In this document: one piece after another, positions 38,535 to 47,436 of the stretch
Layout of the letters: each line of letters starts with the position of its first letter
How positions within the stretch are numbered: position 1 is the stretch's first letter
Origin: Arsukibacterium ikkense
Lineage (GTDB): Bacteria > Pseudomonadota > Gammaproteobacteria > Enterobacterales > Alteromonadaceae
Direction: 5' to 3'
NCBI RefSeq assembly: GCF_000987775.1
Contig: NZ_LAHO01000001.1
Location: 124,001-188,000 of the forward strand
Length of the DNA stretch: 64,000 nt
The notes under the pieces: generated by a model
The model's input: the letters and a program-made list of their open reading frames with translations, nothing else
Told to the model about the DNA's origin: nothing
Databases searched by the model: none
Made by a program: the position numbers and the translations under genes

Positions 38535-39377
38535 ATGACAGTGTTATTTGAAAGCCGTTACCCGACCCATCCGGACGATGTTAAACATTATGACACCGAC
38601 GAGCTGCGCCAGCATTTTCTGGTCGATAACCTGATGCAGCCTGATCAGCTGGTGCTGTGCTACACCCACTACGAGCGGGTGATTGTCGGCAGTGCGGTTC
38701 CGGTGAACGCGGCCGTAAAGCTCGAAGCGCCAGAGCCACTGAAAGCGCAGTTCTTCCTGCAGCGGCGCGAGCTGGGTATTATCAATGTGGGGGGTACCGG
38801 CACGGTTAGCGTCGATGGTACCGACTATCAGCTGCAGAACACCGAAGCGCTGTATGTCGGCATGGGCGCCCGCGAGGTTAGTTTTCACAGCGCCGACGCC
38901 ACTACCCCGGCAAAGTTTTATTTAAACTCGGCACCGGCGCACCATGCCTTTCCAACCAAACATCTGACTATGGACAATTGCACTGTACTGCAGATGGGGG
39001 CGCTGGAAACCTCGAACGAGCGGGCCATTCATCAGTTAATGATTAACGATGTGGTGCAAACCTGTCAGCTGCAAATGGGCTTAACCGTGCTGAAACCAGG
39101 CAGTGTCTGGAATACCATGCCAGCGCACCAGCACGATCGGCGGATGGAAGCGTATTTTTACTTCAATCTGGCTGACGATCAGCGGGTGTGTCATTTTATG
39201 GGCCAGCCACAGCAAACCCGCCATATCTGGGTAGCGAATGAGCAAGCGGTGGTATCACCAGCCTGGTCTATTCACAGTGGCTGTGGCACCAGCAATTATG
39301 CCTTTATCTGGGGCATGGCTGGCGAAAACCTCGATTACCACGATATGGATAAATTTCCAGCCAGCGCCATGAAGTAA
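38535..39377 (+). CDS. kduI: 5-dehydro-4-deoxy-D-glucuronate isomerase KduI
   Basis: A 280-residue cupin-fold isomerase that converts 5-keto-4-deoxyuronate (from lyase or GH105 products) into 2,5-diketo-3-deoxygluconate for KduD. The start MTVLFESRYPTHPDDVKHYDTDELR, the MGAREVSF segment, and HQHDRRMEAYFYF with metal-binding His/Glu match the family. Length matches E. coli KduI (278). An AGAGG ribosome site is present. A GGCATG/CATGCC hairpin at 39422-39441 lies between it and the transporter genes. Confidence 0.96.
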   Translation: MTVLFESRYPTHPDDVKHYDTDELRQHFLVDNLMQPDQLVLCYTHYERVIVGSAVPVNAAVKLEAPEPLKAQFFLQRRELGIINVGGTGTVSVDGTDYQLQNTEALYVGMGAREVSFHSADATTPAKFYLNSAPAHHAFPTKHLTMDNCTVLQMGALETSNERAIHQLMINDVVQTCQLQMGLTVLKPGSVWNTMPAHQHDRRMEAYFYFNLADDQRVCHFMGQPQQTRHIWVANEQAVVSPAWSIHSGCGTSNYAFIWGMAGENLDYHDMDKFPASAMK

Positions 39378-39468
39378 CAGCGGCTGTCGCGGCAATGCTA
39401 AGGCTGCATTTTACTGAGTAAGGCATGCAATAAGACATGCCATGCTCTGCAACAGGGTAGGACGAGTT

Positions 39469-40476
39469 ATGAAGAGAATCACCCGACAGGCCACCGGCCT
39501 GTTGCTGCTAGCCGCTGTCTGGCTGACTGGCTGTCAGCCGCAGCAAGAGCACGTCACCTTGCGCCTGGCGCATACGCTGGATCAGGAGCATGTGGTGCAC
39601 AAGGCGATGGTGCTGATGGGCGAGCGGCTGCATCACTATTCTGACGGCAGCATGCAAGTACAAATATACAGCGGTGGCCAGCTGGGCAATGAGCGCGAGT
39701 TAATTGAGCTGTTGCAAATTGGTAGTCTGGCCATGACCAAGGTCTCGGCCAGCTCGGTGGAAAGCTTTGTGCCGCAAATGCGCGTGTTTAGTGTGCCCTA
39801 TATTTTTAATGATAACGATCACCTGTGGCGGGTGCTGGAAAGTGCAACCGGCCAGCAGCTGCTGCTGGATTTAGAGCCAGCCCGTTTGCGTGGTCTGGGT
39901 TACTACGATGCCGGTAGCCGCAGTTTTTATTCAACGAATACCGAAATTAACAGCCCGGCCGATTTACGCGGCAAGAAGTTCCGGGTGCTGGCCAGCCAGA
40001 CTGCGGTGCGCATGGTGGAAGCACTCGGCGGTGCCGCTACGCCAGTCGACTGGGGTGAGCTCTATACCGCCCTGCAACAAGGGGTGGTCGATGGCGCTGA
40101 GAACAACCCCCCCAGTTTTTATTTATCGCGCCATTATGAACTCAGCAAGTATTACACCCTGGATGAACATACTTCCGTGCCGGACGTGATGATTGTCAGC
40201 CTGGCGGTGTGGCAAGGCTTAACGGCGCAGCAGCAGCAATGGCTGCAGCAGGCTGCCGATGATTCTATTGTTTACCAGCGTGACGCCTGGGCAGCAGCAT
40301 CAGATCACGCGCTGGCTGCGGTAAAAGCTGCTGGCGTGAAGGTGATTTACCCGGACAAACAACCGTTTCACGATGCGGTTAAACCCTTTCATCAAAGTTT
40401 ACAGCAAACTGAAATTGGCCCGGTATTGCTGCAAATTGCGGCCTTAGCCAACGAAGCGGAAGCAAAACATGATTAA
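39469..40476 (+). CDS. TRAP transporter substrate-binding lipoprotein (DctP family)
   Basis: A 335-residue solute receptor. MKRITRQATGLLLLAAVWLTGC is a lipoprotein signal, so the receptor is probably membrane-tethered rather than free in the periplasm. The DctP domain contains DLRGKKFRVLASQTAVRMVEALGGAATPVDWGELYTALQQGVVDGAENN, including the region of the conserved carboxylate-binding Arg. The ATG at 39469 follows GGTAGGA. It overlaps the small permease gene by 8 bp. Substrate: galacturonate or a related hexuronate, inferred from context. Confidence 0.92.
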   Translation: MKRITRQATGLLLLAAVWLTGCQPQQEHVTLRLAHTLDQEHVVHKAMVLMGERLHHYSDGSMQVQIYSGGQLGNERELIELLQIGSLAMTKVSASSVESFVPQMRVFSVPYIFNDNDHLWRVLESATGQQLLLDLEPARLRGLGYYDAGSRSFYSTNTEINSPADLRGKKFRVLASQTAVRMVEALGGAATPVDWGELYTALQQGVVDGAENNPPSFYLSRHYELSKYYTLDEHTSVPDVMIVSLAVWQGLTAQQQQWLQQAADDSIVYQRDAWAAASDHALAAVKAAGVKVIYPDKQPFHDAVKPFHQSLQQTEIGPVLLQIAALANEAEAKHD

Positions 40477-40969
40477 GTTTATGCAGATAATTGATAACGG
40501 CCTGAAGTGGTTTCTGGCCTTTTTAATGGCGGCCATTGTGCTGGTGGTGTGCTGGCAGGTGGTATCACGCTTCGTGCTGAATGCGCCCAGTTCTATAACT
40601 GAAGAGCTGTCGCGTACTTTGCTTATCTGGATTGGCATGATAGGCGCTGCCTTTGCTTATCGTACCGGCGTGCATCTGGGGCTGGATATAGTGACCCAGA
40701 AATTCAGCCCGGCCGGGCGCAAACGGGTGGCGATGGTTCTGACCGCTGCGGTATCGGGCTTCGCGGTAGCGGTGATGGTGGTGGGCGGCGGTAATCTGGT
40801 GCGGCTGACTTATCAGTTAAATCAGATGTCGGCGGCACTGGATATCAAAATGGCGTATATCTATGTGGCGATCCCATTGTCCGGGGTGCTGATTGCATTT
40901 TATGGGGTGTGTCAGCTCTATGCACTGGCCACCCATCAAAGCTTACCGGTAGTGAAGGGAGTGCACTGA
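40469..40969 (+). CDS. TRAP transporter small permease (DctQ family)
   Basis: A 166-residue inner-membrane protein with four hydrophobic helices. The DctQ segment reads SSITEELSRTLLIWIGMIGAAFAYRTGVHLGLDI. It is the adapter subunit linking receptor and large permease. It overlaps dctP-like by 8 bp and dctM-like by one base (TGATG). Confidence 0.93.
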   Translation: MIKFMQIIDNGLKWFLAFLMAAIVLVVCWQVVSRFVLNAPSSITEELSRTLLIWIGMIGAAFAYRTGVHLGLDIVTQKFSPAGRKRVAMVLTAAVSGFAVAVMVVGGGNLVRLTYQLNQMSAALDIKMAYIYVAIPLSGVLIAFYGVCQLYALATHQSLPVVKGVH

Positions 40970-42264
40970 TGGAACTCGCTATTGTTGTGTTATTAGTGGT
41001 GTTTTTTGGCTTATTGCTGTTAAACGTACCCATCTCGTTTTGTATTGGCCTGGCCACCCTGGCCACCATCTTACTCAGTGTTGATTTTATGCCGGCGGTG
41101 ACCACTATGGCGCAGCGCATGGCGGGTGGCATTAACAGCTTTGCCTTATTAGCTATCCCGTTTTTTATTTTATCGGGGCTGATCATGGGCCGTGGCGGCA
41201 TTGCCAAGCGTTTAATCGAATGTGCCATGGCATTAATCGGTATGCTGCCGGGTGGCCTGGCGCTGGTGAATGTGGTGTCCTGTATGTTTTTCGGCGCTAT
41301 TTCCGGCTCGGCGGTGGCGGCGACCTCGGCGATTGGCAGCTTTATGCTGCCAGAAATGAAAAAGCAGGGTTACGATGTTAACTACAGCGCGGCTGTAACT
41401 GCAGCGGCGGCAACCACGGGTATGTTAATTCCGCCCAGTAATATTTTAATTGTGTACGCGATTGCCAGCGGCGGGGTGTCGATTGCCGCGCTGTTTATCG
41501 CCGGTTACCTGCCGGGTATTTTACTGGGGGTGGCCTTAATGATTGTCTGTGCCGGTTACGCCAAAATTAAAGGCTACCCGGTAGGCGCCCGCTTACCACT
41601 GAAACTGGTGGTGCAAAAAGTGGCGGCGGCATTGCCCAGCCTGTTTATGATTTTTCTGGTGATTGGCGGCATTATCAGTGGCATTTTTACCGCCACCGAA
41701 GCCGGCGCTATCGCCGTGGTGTATTCGCTGATTTTAGCGGTGGGGTTTTATCGCGAAGTTAAAACCACTGAATTACCCGGCGTATTAATGAAGGCGGCAG
41801 AAACCACGGCGATTGTGATGGCATTAATTGCTACCTCATCGGCCATGTCGTGGATTTTATCTTACGAGCAAATTCCGCAGGCCATTAGTGCGGCCATGCT
41901 GACCATCAGTGAAAACCCGTTGCTGATTCTGCTGATGATCAATCTGATCTTATTGCTGGTGGGGGCCTTTATGGATATGACCCCGGCGGTACTGATTTTT
42001 ACCCCGATATTTCTGCCGGTAGCGGTAGAGCTTGGCATGAGCCCGCTGCATTTCGGCATTATGATGGTACTTAACCTGTCCATTGGCCTGGTGTCACCGC
42101 CGGTAGGCAGTGTGTTGTTTGTCAGTTGTGCCATTGCCAAAACCCGGATTGAGGCGATTATTAAACCGCTGATGCCGCTTTATCTGGCGATGTTTGTGGT
42201 GCTGATGCTGGTCACTTATATTCCGGCGATCAGTGAATGGCTGCCGGCCCAGTTTGGTTTTTAA
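40969..42264 (+). CDS. TRAP transporter large permease (DctM family)
   Basis: A 431-residue, about 12-helix, sodium-coupled transporter subunit. Typical segments are LLLLNVPISFCIGLA, AIPFFILSGLIMGRGGIAKRLI, FFGAISGSAVAATSAIGSFMLPEMKKQGY, AAATTGMLIPPSNILIVYA and GLVSPPVGSVLFV. The start at 40969 overlaps the small-permease stop; longer starts run into that gene. With the two upstream genes it forms a complete TRAP system for hexuronate uptake. Confidence 0.95.
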   Translation: MELAIVVLLVVFFGLLLLNVPISFCIGLATLATILLSVDFMPAVTTMAQRMAGGINSFALLAIPFFILSGLIMGRGGIAKRLIECAMALIGMLPGGLALVNVVSCMFFGAISGSAVAATSAIGSFMLPEMKKQGYDVNYSAAVTAAAATTGMLIPPSNILIVYAIASGGVSIAALFIAGYLPGILLGVALMIVCAGYAKIKGYPVGARLPLKLVVQKVAAALPSLFMIFLVIGGIISGIFTATEAGAIAVVYSLILAVGFYREVKTTELPGVLMKAAETTAIVMALIATSSAMSWILSYEQIPQAISAAMLTISENPLLILLMINLILLLVGAFMDMTPAVLIFTPIFLPVAVELGMSPLHFGIMMVLNLSIGLVSPPVGSVLFVSCAIAKTRIEAIIKPLMPLYLAMFVVLMLVTYIPAISEWLPAQFGF

Positions 42265-42291
42265 GCTAACTGCTTTTGCAGGAGAGAACCG

Positions 42292-43077
42292 ATGGTAAGC
42301 TACGTTATTCCTAATCTGGCCAATGCCTGTCGTATTATCAGCCTGGTCAGCGAATCAGAGCAGGGCCTGAGTTTAACTGAATTAGAGCAGGGGCTGGCAT
42401 TGCCACGCACTACCGCTTTTCGGATTTTACAAACCTTGTGTCAGGAGCGGGTGCTGGCTAAGCAGGGTAAACGCTATCAGGTAGGGGCGCAGCTGTTTAA
42501 GCTGGGGCTAAACGTGCTTAGCTCGCAGCGCTTATCGCAGCAAGCGCTACCGTGCCTGCAACAACTGGCGTTAAAAACCGGCTTAAGTTGTCATTTAGCG
42601 CTGCCGCATGCAGAAGGTGCACTTTTGGTCGAAGTCTGTGACAGTCCCAATCCGCTGCGTCTGGCAGCAAGACCCGGCACAGTGGCCGCCTTTAATTGCT
42701 CGGCCGCCGGTAAAGTGTTTCTGGCCCATCATTACTTAGACCAACTGACTGAGCTGGCTGCGTCTGGCTTATTTGTCAGCCGCACTAAACGCAGCCTGAC
42801 TGACCCTGTGCAATTACACAGTGAGTTGCAACGGGTGCTGGCCCGCGGTTATGCTGGCGATGAAATGGAATATCATAACGATGTGCGCTGTCTGGCGGCA
42901 CCGGTTCGCAATGAGCAGGGCCAGGTGGTGGCAGCCATTGGCGTAACCGGGCCGCTGGCAGTGTTTGGTAAACAGCCAATCACTGCTATTATTGCAGTCT
43001 TAAAACAAACCGCCATTGATATCGCACTTAGCACCTACCGGCCGCAACTGCTGGCCAGCAAAGTCAGTGGTCATTAA
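42292..43077 (+). CDS. IclR-family regulator, KdgR-like
   Basis: A 261-residue regulator: N-terminal winged helix (ACRIISLVSESEQGLSLTELEQGLALPRTTAFRILQTLCQ) and IclR effector domain (RLAARPGTVAAFNCSAAGKVFLAHH, RGYAGDEMEYHNDVRCLAAPVRN, AAIGVTGP). KdgR, the KDG-responsive repressor of pectin genes in enterobacteria, is in this family and the locus makes KDG, so a KdgR-like role is plausible. A GGAGAG ribosome site is present. One base separates it from the LacI-family gene. Confidence 0.9.
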   Translation: MVSYVIPNLANACRIISLVSESEQGLSLTELEQGLALPRTTAFRILQTLCQERVLAKQGKRYQVGAQLFKLGLNVLSSQRLSQQALPCLQQLALKTGLSCHLALPHAEGALLVEVCDSPNPLRLAARPGTVAAFNCSAAGKVFLAHHYLDQLTELAASGLFVSRTKRSLTDPVQLHSELQRVLARGYAGDEMEYHNDVRCLAAPVRNEQGQVVAAIGVTGPLAVFGKQPITAIIAVLKQTAIDIALSTYRPQLLASKVSGH

Positions 43078-43078
43078 G

Positions 43079-44128
43079 ATGAGAAGTATGCAAAAACAAG
43101 CTACCATAAATGACGTTGCCCGCCTTGCTGGTGTATCAAAACGTACTGTGTCACGGGTGATTAACGGCTCGCTCAGCGTGGGCGACGGCACCCGGCTAAG
43201 GGTTGAAAAAGTCATCAGTGACTTAAAGTACTCGCCCAATACCCAGGCCCGCGGCTTAGCCTCCAGCCGCTCTTATCTGCTGGGACTGATTTACGATAAC
43301 CCCGATGCCTTGTATCTGGATGACGTGCAGCGCGGCGTGCTGGAAGTGTGCTCTAACCTCGGCTACGAGCTGGTGGTGCACCCCTGCCGTTATCGTAGTG
43401 AGTCACTGGTGCAGGATTGTCTGCGCTTTATGCAGCGCTCAAAGCTGGATGGCGTTATTGTATTGCCGCCGGTGTCGGAGTCTGAAAGTCTGGCGCAGGC
43501 GTTAAAAGAATCGGGCAGCCCCTATGTGCGGTTAAGCTCGGTGGCGCTGGATGAACCTAAACATATCGTGGTATCAGACGACAGAGCCGCCGCAGCCGAA
43601 ATGGCGCGCTATTTTGCCCAGCTGGGCCATGAAAAAATTGCCTTTATCAGCGGCCCGCAGCGCTATAAATCGTCTACCGAACGGATGGAAGGTTTTCAGT
43701 TGGGGTTATCTGCCTACGGTATTAAAATTGACCCTGAGCGGATTGTTGAGGGCAATAACACCTACGAAACCGGTATAGAATGCGCCCGCCATATCTTGCA
43801 GGGCGAGGATAAACCTACCGCCATTTTTGCCAACAATGATCAGATGGCGGCAGGTGTGCTGAAAGTAGCCCATAGCATGGGCATTAAAGTGCCAGAGCAA
43901 TTATCCGTGGCTGGTTTCGATGACAATATGCTGGCTTCGCGGGTAATTCCGGCGCTGACTACTATTCGCCGGCCGGTGCGGCAAATGGCGTTACTGGCCA
44001 CCAGCAAAATGATAATGTCGATTGAAAATAATGACAAAGCGGCCAGCAATGTCGCCGCCAAAGTGGCGCCAACTCTGGTGGTGCGGGAGTCCACTGCCCG
44101 GGTAGCCAGCACAACAACAGACGAATAA
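43079..44128 (+). CDS. LacI-family transcriptional regulator
   Basis: A 349-residue regulator: helix-turn-helix TINDVARLAGVSKRTVSRVING, hinge YSPNTQARGLASSRS, then a periplasmic-binding-protein-like effector domain (GLIYDNPDALYLDDVQRGVLEVC ... TAIFANNDQMAAGVLKVAHSMGIKVPEQLSVAGFDD). Start ATG 43079 or 43088; an upstream start would overlap the IclR gene. Five palindromes in the locus are of LacI-operator type and two lie directly downstream of this gene, so it is the best candidate to bind them. Effector unknown; a hexuronate or KDG-type sugar acid is inferred. Confidence 0.92.
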   Translation: MRSMQKQATINDVARLAGVSKRTVSRVINGSLSVGDGTRLRVEKVISDLKYSPNTQARGLASSRSYLLGLIYDNPDALYLDDVQRGVLEVCSNLGYELVVHPCRYRSESLVQDCLRFMQRSKLDGVIVLPPVSESESLAQALKESGSPYVRLSSVALDEPKHIVVSDDRAAAAEMARYFAQLGHEKIAFISGPQRYKSSTERMEGFQLGLSAYGIKIDPERIVEGNNTYETGIECARHILQGEDKPTAIFANNDQMAAGVLKVAHSMGIKVPEQLSVAGFDDNMLASRVIPALTTIRRPVRQMALLATSKMIMSIENNDKAASNVAAKVAPTLVVRESTARVASTTTDE

Positions 44129-44168
44129 ATTCCAGCTAAGCACCCAGCCTAATTGTGTGCTTTAGTTA

Positions 44169-44219
44169 TTTTGCTACCGATGGCAAAAAAAATAGCGTTT
44201 TACTTGCCACCGGTGGCAA
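44169..44219. promoter_or_regulatory. Two LacI-type operators before the polygalacturonase gene
   Basis: O3 (44169-44188, TTTTGCTACC-GATGGCAAAA, 8 of 10 pairs) and O4 (44204-44219, TTGCCACCGGTGGCAA, a perfect 16-bp palindrome). Centres are 33 bp apart, close to the 32 bp of O1-O2. They lie 80-130 bp before the start codon, where a promoter is expected. Confidence 0.85.
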
Positions 44220-44297
44220 ATTGGTTATTATATCAGTAACAGTCTATGCGACAGCCCGCTTGCAGGCTTTCAGTAATACAGCATACAGGAGCACCAG

Positions 44298-45740
44298 ATG
44301 ATAAATTCGCGTAAGCGCCTTCACTTGAAAACCCTTGGTCTGGCAGGCGCCGGCTTGTCTTTGCTGTCGTTACCAGGATGCTCAGGTATGGCCTTATCAG
44401 CTGCTGAGGTAGCGAGTGATGACGAAAAACAGTGGCAACAAGCTGATATGATTATTGCCAGTATTGCGCCCACTCAGTTTCCCGCGCGCGACTTTTTAAT
44501 TACCCATTATGGCGCTAAAGCAGCCAGCAGTTTTGACAATACCAGTGCCATTAAAGCCGCTATTGCCGCTTGCCATGCCGCCGGTGGTGGTCGGGTAGTG
44601 GTGCCGCTGGGCCGGTTTGAAACCGGTGCTATTCATTTACGCTCTAACGTTAATTTGCACCTGCAGCAAAATGCGGTGTTGTCGTTTTATACCGATGCTA
44701 ACCATTACCTGCCCTACGTGATGACCCGCTGGGAAGGGGTGGAATTAATGGGATTATCGCCGCTGATTTACGCCTTTGAACAGGAAAACATAGCGGTTAC
44801 CGGGGAAGGTATTCTGGAAGGCAATGGCTCGAACAGCCAGTGGTGGCCCTGGAAAGGTAATTGGGAGCGTCGCAGCTGGGACTATGATGCCAGTGTCGAT
44901 CAGGTATTAACCCGGGCGCCGTTATTTGAGATGGCTGAGCGCGGTACACCGGTTAGTGATCGGGTATTTGCCCAAAACTTTTTACGGCCGCCGTTTATTC
45001 AGCCCTATGGCTGTAAAAGAGTATTAATTGACGGCGTGACCATTCGCAACTCACCGTTCTGGTTAATTAACCCGGTGTTGTCTGAGGATGTCGTGGTACG
45101 TAATGTGAACTTCATCAGTTATGGCCCCAATTCCGATGGCTGTAACCCCGAGTCGTGCAACCGGGTATTAATTGAAAATTGCCTGTTCGATACCGGCGAT
45201 GATTGTATTGCGCTGAAGTCCGGCCGCAACAACGACGGCCGCCGGCTGGCGACCCCGGTGCAAAATGTGGTGATTCAGGATTGCGTAATGCGTGCCGGCC
45301 ACGGTGGGGTGGTGCTGGGCAGTGAAATCTCTGGTGGCGCCCGTAATATTTTTGCCAGGCGCTGTCGCATGAGCAGCCCTAACCTGGCGCGCGGTATTCG
45401 GATTAAAACCAATTCAGTGCGCGGTGGCCTGATTGAGAATATTTATATCCGTGATATTGAGATTGGTGAAGTACGGGATGCCATTGTGATTAACTTCTTC
45501 TATGAAGAAGGCGATGCCGGCCAGTTTATGCCACAGGTAAAAAATCTGCATATCAGTAACTTGCAGGTACATAAAGCGCAGCGTGCTTTTGTATTGCGCG
45601 GCTTTGAGCGGGCGCCGATTAACGGCGTCAGTTTGCATAATGTTCATTTTAAGCAAACCGAAAGCTTAGGCATCCTGGAAAATGTGGCGCAGTTGGATCA
45701 GCTGGATTTAACGCTGAATGGCCAGGAATTAAAATTGTGA
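44298..45740 (+). CDS. GH28 polygalacturonase, exported
   Basis: A 480-residue parallel beta-helix glycosidase. The conserved GH28 blocks are present in order: PNSDGCNPESC (NxD), GDDCIALKSG (DD), GHGGVVLGSE (GHG) and RIKTNSVRGG (RIK), the catalytic Asps and substrate-binding residues. It starts with a basic, possibly Tat-like signal followed by LSLPGC, so it may be a lipoprotein. GAKAASSFDNTSAIKAAIAAC is the usual N-cap. Exo-action on oligogalacturonides in the periplasm or at the surface would fit the locus. GGAG lies before the ATG. Confidence 0.93.
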   Translation: MINSRKRLHLKTLGLAGAGLSLLSLPGCSGMALSAAEVASDDEKQWQQADMIIASIAPTQFPARDFLITHYGAKAASSFDNTSAIKAAIAACHAAGGGRVVVPLGRFETGAIHLRSNVNLHLQQNAVLSFYTDANHYLPYVMTRWEGVELMGLSPLIYAFEQENIAVTGEGILEGNGSNSQWWPWKGNWERRSWDYDASVDQVLTRAPLFEMAERGTPVSDRVFAQNFLRPPFIQPYGCKRVLIDGVTIRNSPFWLINPVLSEDVVVRNVNFISYGPNSDGCNPESCNRVLIENCLFDTGDDCIALKSGRNNDGRRLATPVQNVVIQDCVMRAGHGGVVLGSEISGGARNIFARRCRMSSPNLARGIRIKTNSVRGGLIENIYIRDIEIGEVRDAIVINFFYEEGDAGQFMPQVKNLHISNLQVHKAQRAFVLRGFERAPINGVSLHNVHFKQTESLGILENVAQLDQLDLTLNGQELKL

Positions 45741-45760
45741 CCGCTATTTTTTTAAGAACT

Positions 45761-45780
45761 GTTTGCCACCGCTAGACAAA
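45761..45780. promoter_or_regulatory. LacI-type operator before uxaA
   Basis: O5: GTTTGCCACC-GCTAGACAAA. The left half equals the perfect operator half; the right half repeats the TTTGTCTA form of O1. It lies 16 bp before the uxaA start and is single, unlike O1-O2 and O3-O4. Confidence 0.65.
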
Positions 45781-45795
45781 TGAGACATAGGCTGA

Positions 45796-47355
45796 ATGAT
45801 GAGCACAGAGCAAAAACCAGGTTGTAGCGTTACGTTAAATGCCCCGGTTGACCCGGGCGAGCAATTAACCCTGTTACAGGTGCACCCGCGCGACAATGTA
45901 TTAGTGGCATTGCAGCCACTGGCTGCCGGTAGCGCCCTGGCAGAGCCTTTTGCTCATATCAGCGCTAAACAAGCTATCCCGGCCGGCCATAAAGTGGCCT
46001 TAACCGCCATCGCTAAAGGCGAGAGCGTTATTAAATACGGTTTTGCCATTGGTGCGGCCACTAGCGATATTGCGGTGGGTGAGCATATTCACTCGCACAA
46101 CCTGGCCACCCTATTAAGCGGCCAGGTCGATTACCGCTACAACGGCTGCCAGGCGCCAAAGCTCAGCTTCCCGGCTGGTGTAGCCACTGAATTTATGGGT
46201 TACCGGCGGGCCAATGGCAAGGTTGGTACCCGCAATGAGCTGTGGATCATTAATACCGTCGGTTGCGTTAACCGTGCGGCGATGCGGGTTGCCGAGCAAG
46301 CCCGCAAGCTGTATGGCGACCAGATTGACGGCATTCATGCCTTTACTCATCCGTTTGGCTGCTCGCAGCTGGGCGATGATTTAGCCAATACCCGTACCCT
46401 GCTGGCGGGGTTAATTCAGCACCCTAACGCCGGTGGCGTGTTGGTAATGGGCCTGGGCTGTGAAAACAATCAGTTAAGCAAGCTGTTAGCCGCCAGCCCG
46501 GGCGTTGATCAAAGCCGTATCCGCTCGTTTAACGCCCAGCAGGTAGAAGATGAAATTGAGCAGGGCCTGCAGGCAGTAGCCGAGTTGGTGGCACAAATGC
46601 GCGATGATAAACGCACTGCTTGCCCGGTAAGTGATTTAGTGGTGGGGATGAAATGCGGTGGCTCTGATGGTTTAAGCGGCTTAACCGCTAATCCGTTAGT
46701 AGGGCGGATTGCCGATTTAGTGGCGGCCGGCAATGGCAAAGTGGTGCTGACCGAAACGCCGGAAATGTTCGGCGCCGAGCAGGTGTTTATGGCCCGCGCC
46801 GCCAACGAGCAAGTGTTTGGCGATATCGTTACCCTGGTAAACGACTTTAAACAGTACTTTATCGACAACAAGCAGCCGGTGTATGAAAACCCCAGCCCGG
46901 GCAATAAAGACGGCGGCTTAACCACGCTGGAAGAAAAGTCATTGGGCGCTATTCAAAAGGGCGGTTCCGCCATTGTGCGCCAGGTTATTCGTTATGGCGA
47001 AATGGCCAGTCACAGTGGCTTAACCTTGCTGGAAGGTCCGGGTAATGATGCAGTGTCATCTACGGCGTTAACCGCAGCAGGCGCTACCTTGCTGTTGTTT
47101 ACCACAGGTCGCGGTACGCCATTAGGTTTTCCGGCACCGACAGTCAAAATATCATCAAACTCAGCGCTGGCGGGTCGTAAGCCGCAATGGATTGACTATG
47201 ACGCCGGCGGTTTATTGAAAAAAGGCCAGGACGCGACTGAATTCAGCCAGCAGTTCTTTAGTTACTTGCTGGACGTGGCGTCGGGTAAAACCACCCGCAA
47301 TGAACAAACCGATAATCGCGAAATTGCCATCTGGAAAAACGGCGTGACGTTATAA
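45796..47355 (+). CDS. uxaA: Altronate dehydratase UxaA
   Basis: A 519-residue enzyme that dehydrates D-altronate to 2-keto-3-deoxygluconate. The N-terminal SAF domain (to about 100) ends with HIHSHN. The main domain begins FMGYRRANGKVGTRNELWIINTVGCVNRAA and contains GCSQLGDD, LGCENNQ, MKCGGSDGLSGLTANPLVG and KISSNSALA. Two ATGs (45796 and 45799) are equally good starts. It is the third step of the galacturonate isomerase route. Confidence 0.94.
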   Translation: MMSTEQKPGCSVTLNAPVDPGEQLTLLQVHPRDNVLVALQPLAAGSALAEPFAHISAKQAIPAGHKVALTAIAKGESVIKYGFAIGAATSDIAVGEHIHSHNLATLLSGQVDYRYNGCQAPKLSFPAGVATEFMGYRRANGKVGTRNELWIINTVGCVNRAAMRVAEQARKLYGDQIDGIHAFTHPFGCSQLGDDLANTRTLLAGLIQHPNAGGVLVMGLGCENNQLSKLLAASPGVDQSRIRSFNAQQVEDEIEQGLQAVAELVAQMRDDKRTACPVSDLVVGMKCGGSDGLSGLTANPLVGRIADLVAAGNGKVVLTETPEMFGAEQVFMARAANEQVFGDIVTLVNDFKQYFIDNKQPVYENPSPGNKDGGLTTLEEKSLGAIQKGGSAIVRQVIRYGEMASHSGLTLLEGPGNDAVSSTALTAAGATLLLFTTGRGTPLGFPAPTVKISSNSALAGRKPQWIDYDAGGLLKKGQDATEFSQQFFSYLLDVASGKTTRNEQTDNREIAIWKNGVTL

Positions 47356-47436
47356 CAAGCGACGCTGTAACAGCATAGTTAAAAATGCCCTGGCGGGCCA
47401 CGTACAACCTTGATAACAGTGAAACAGGATTTTAAT

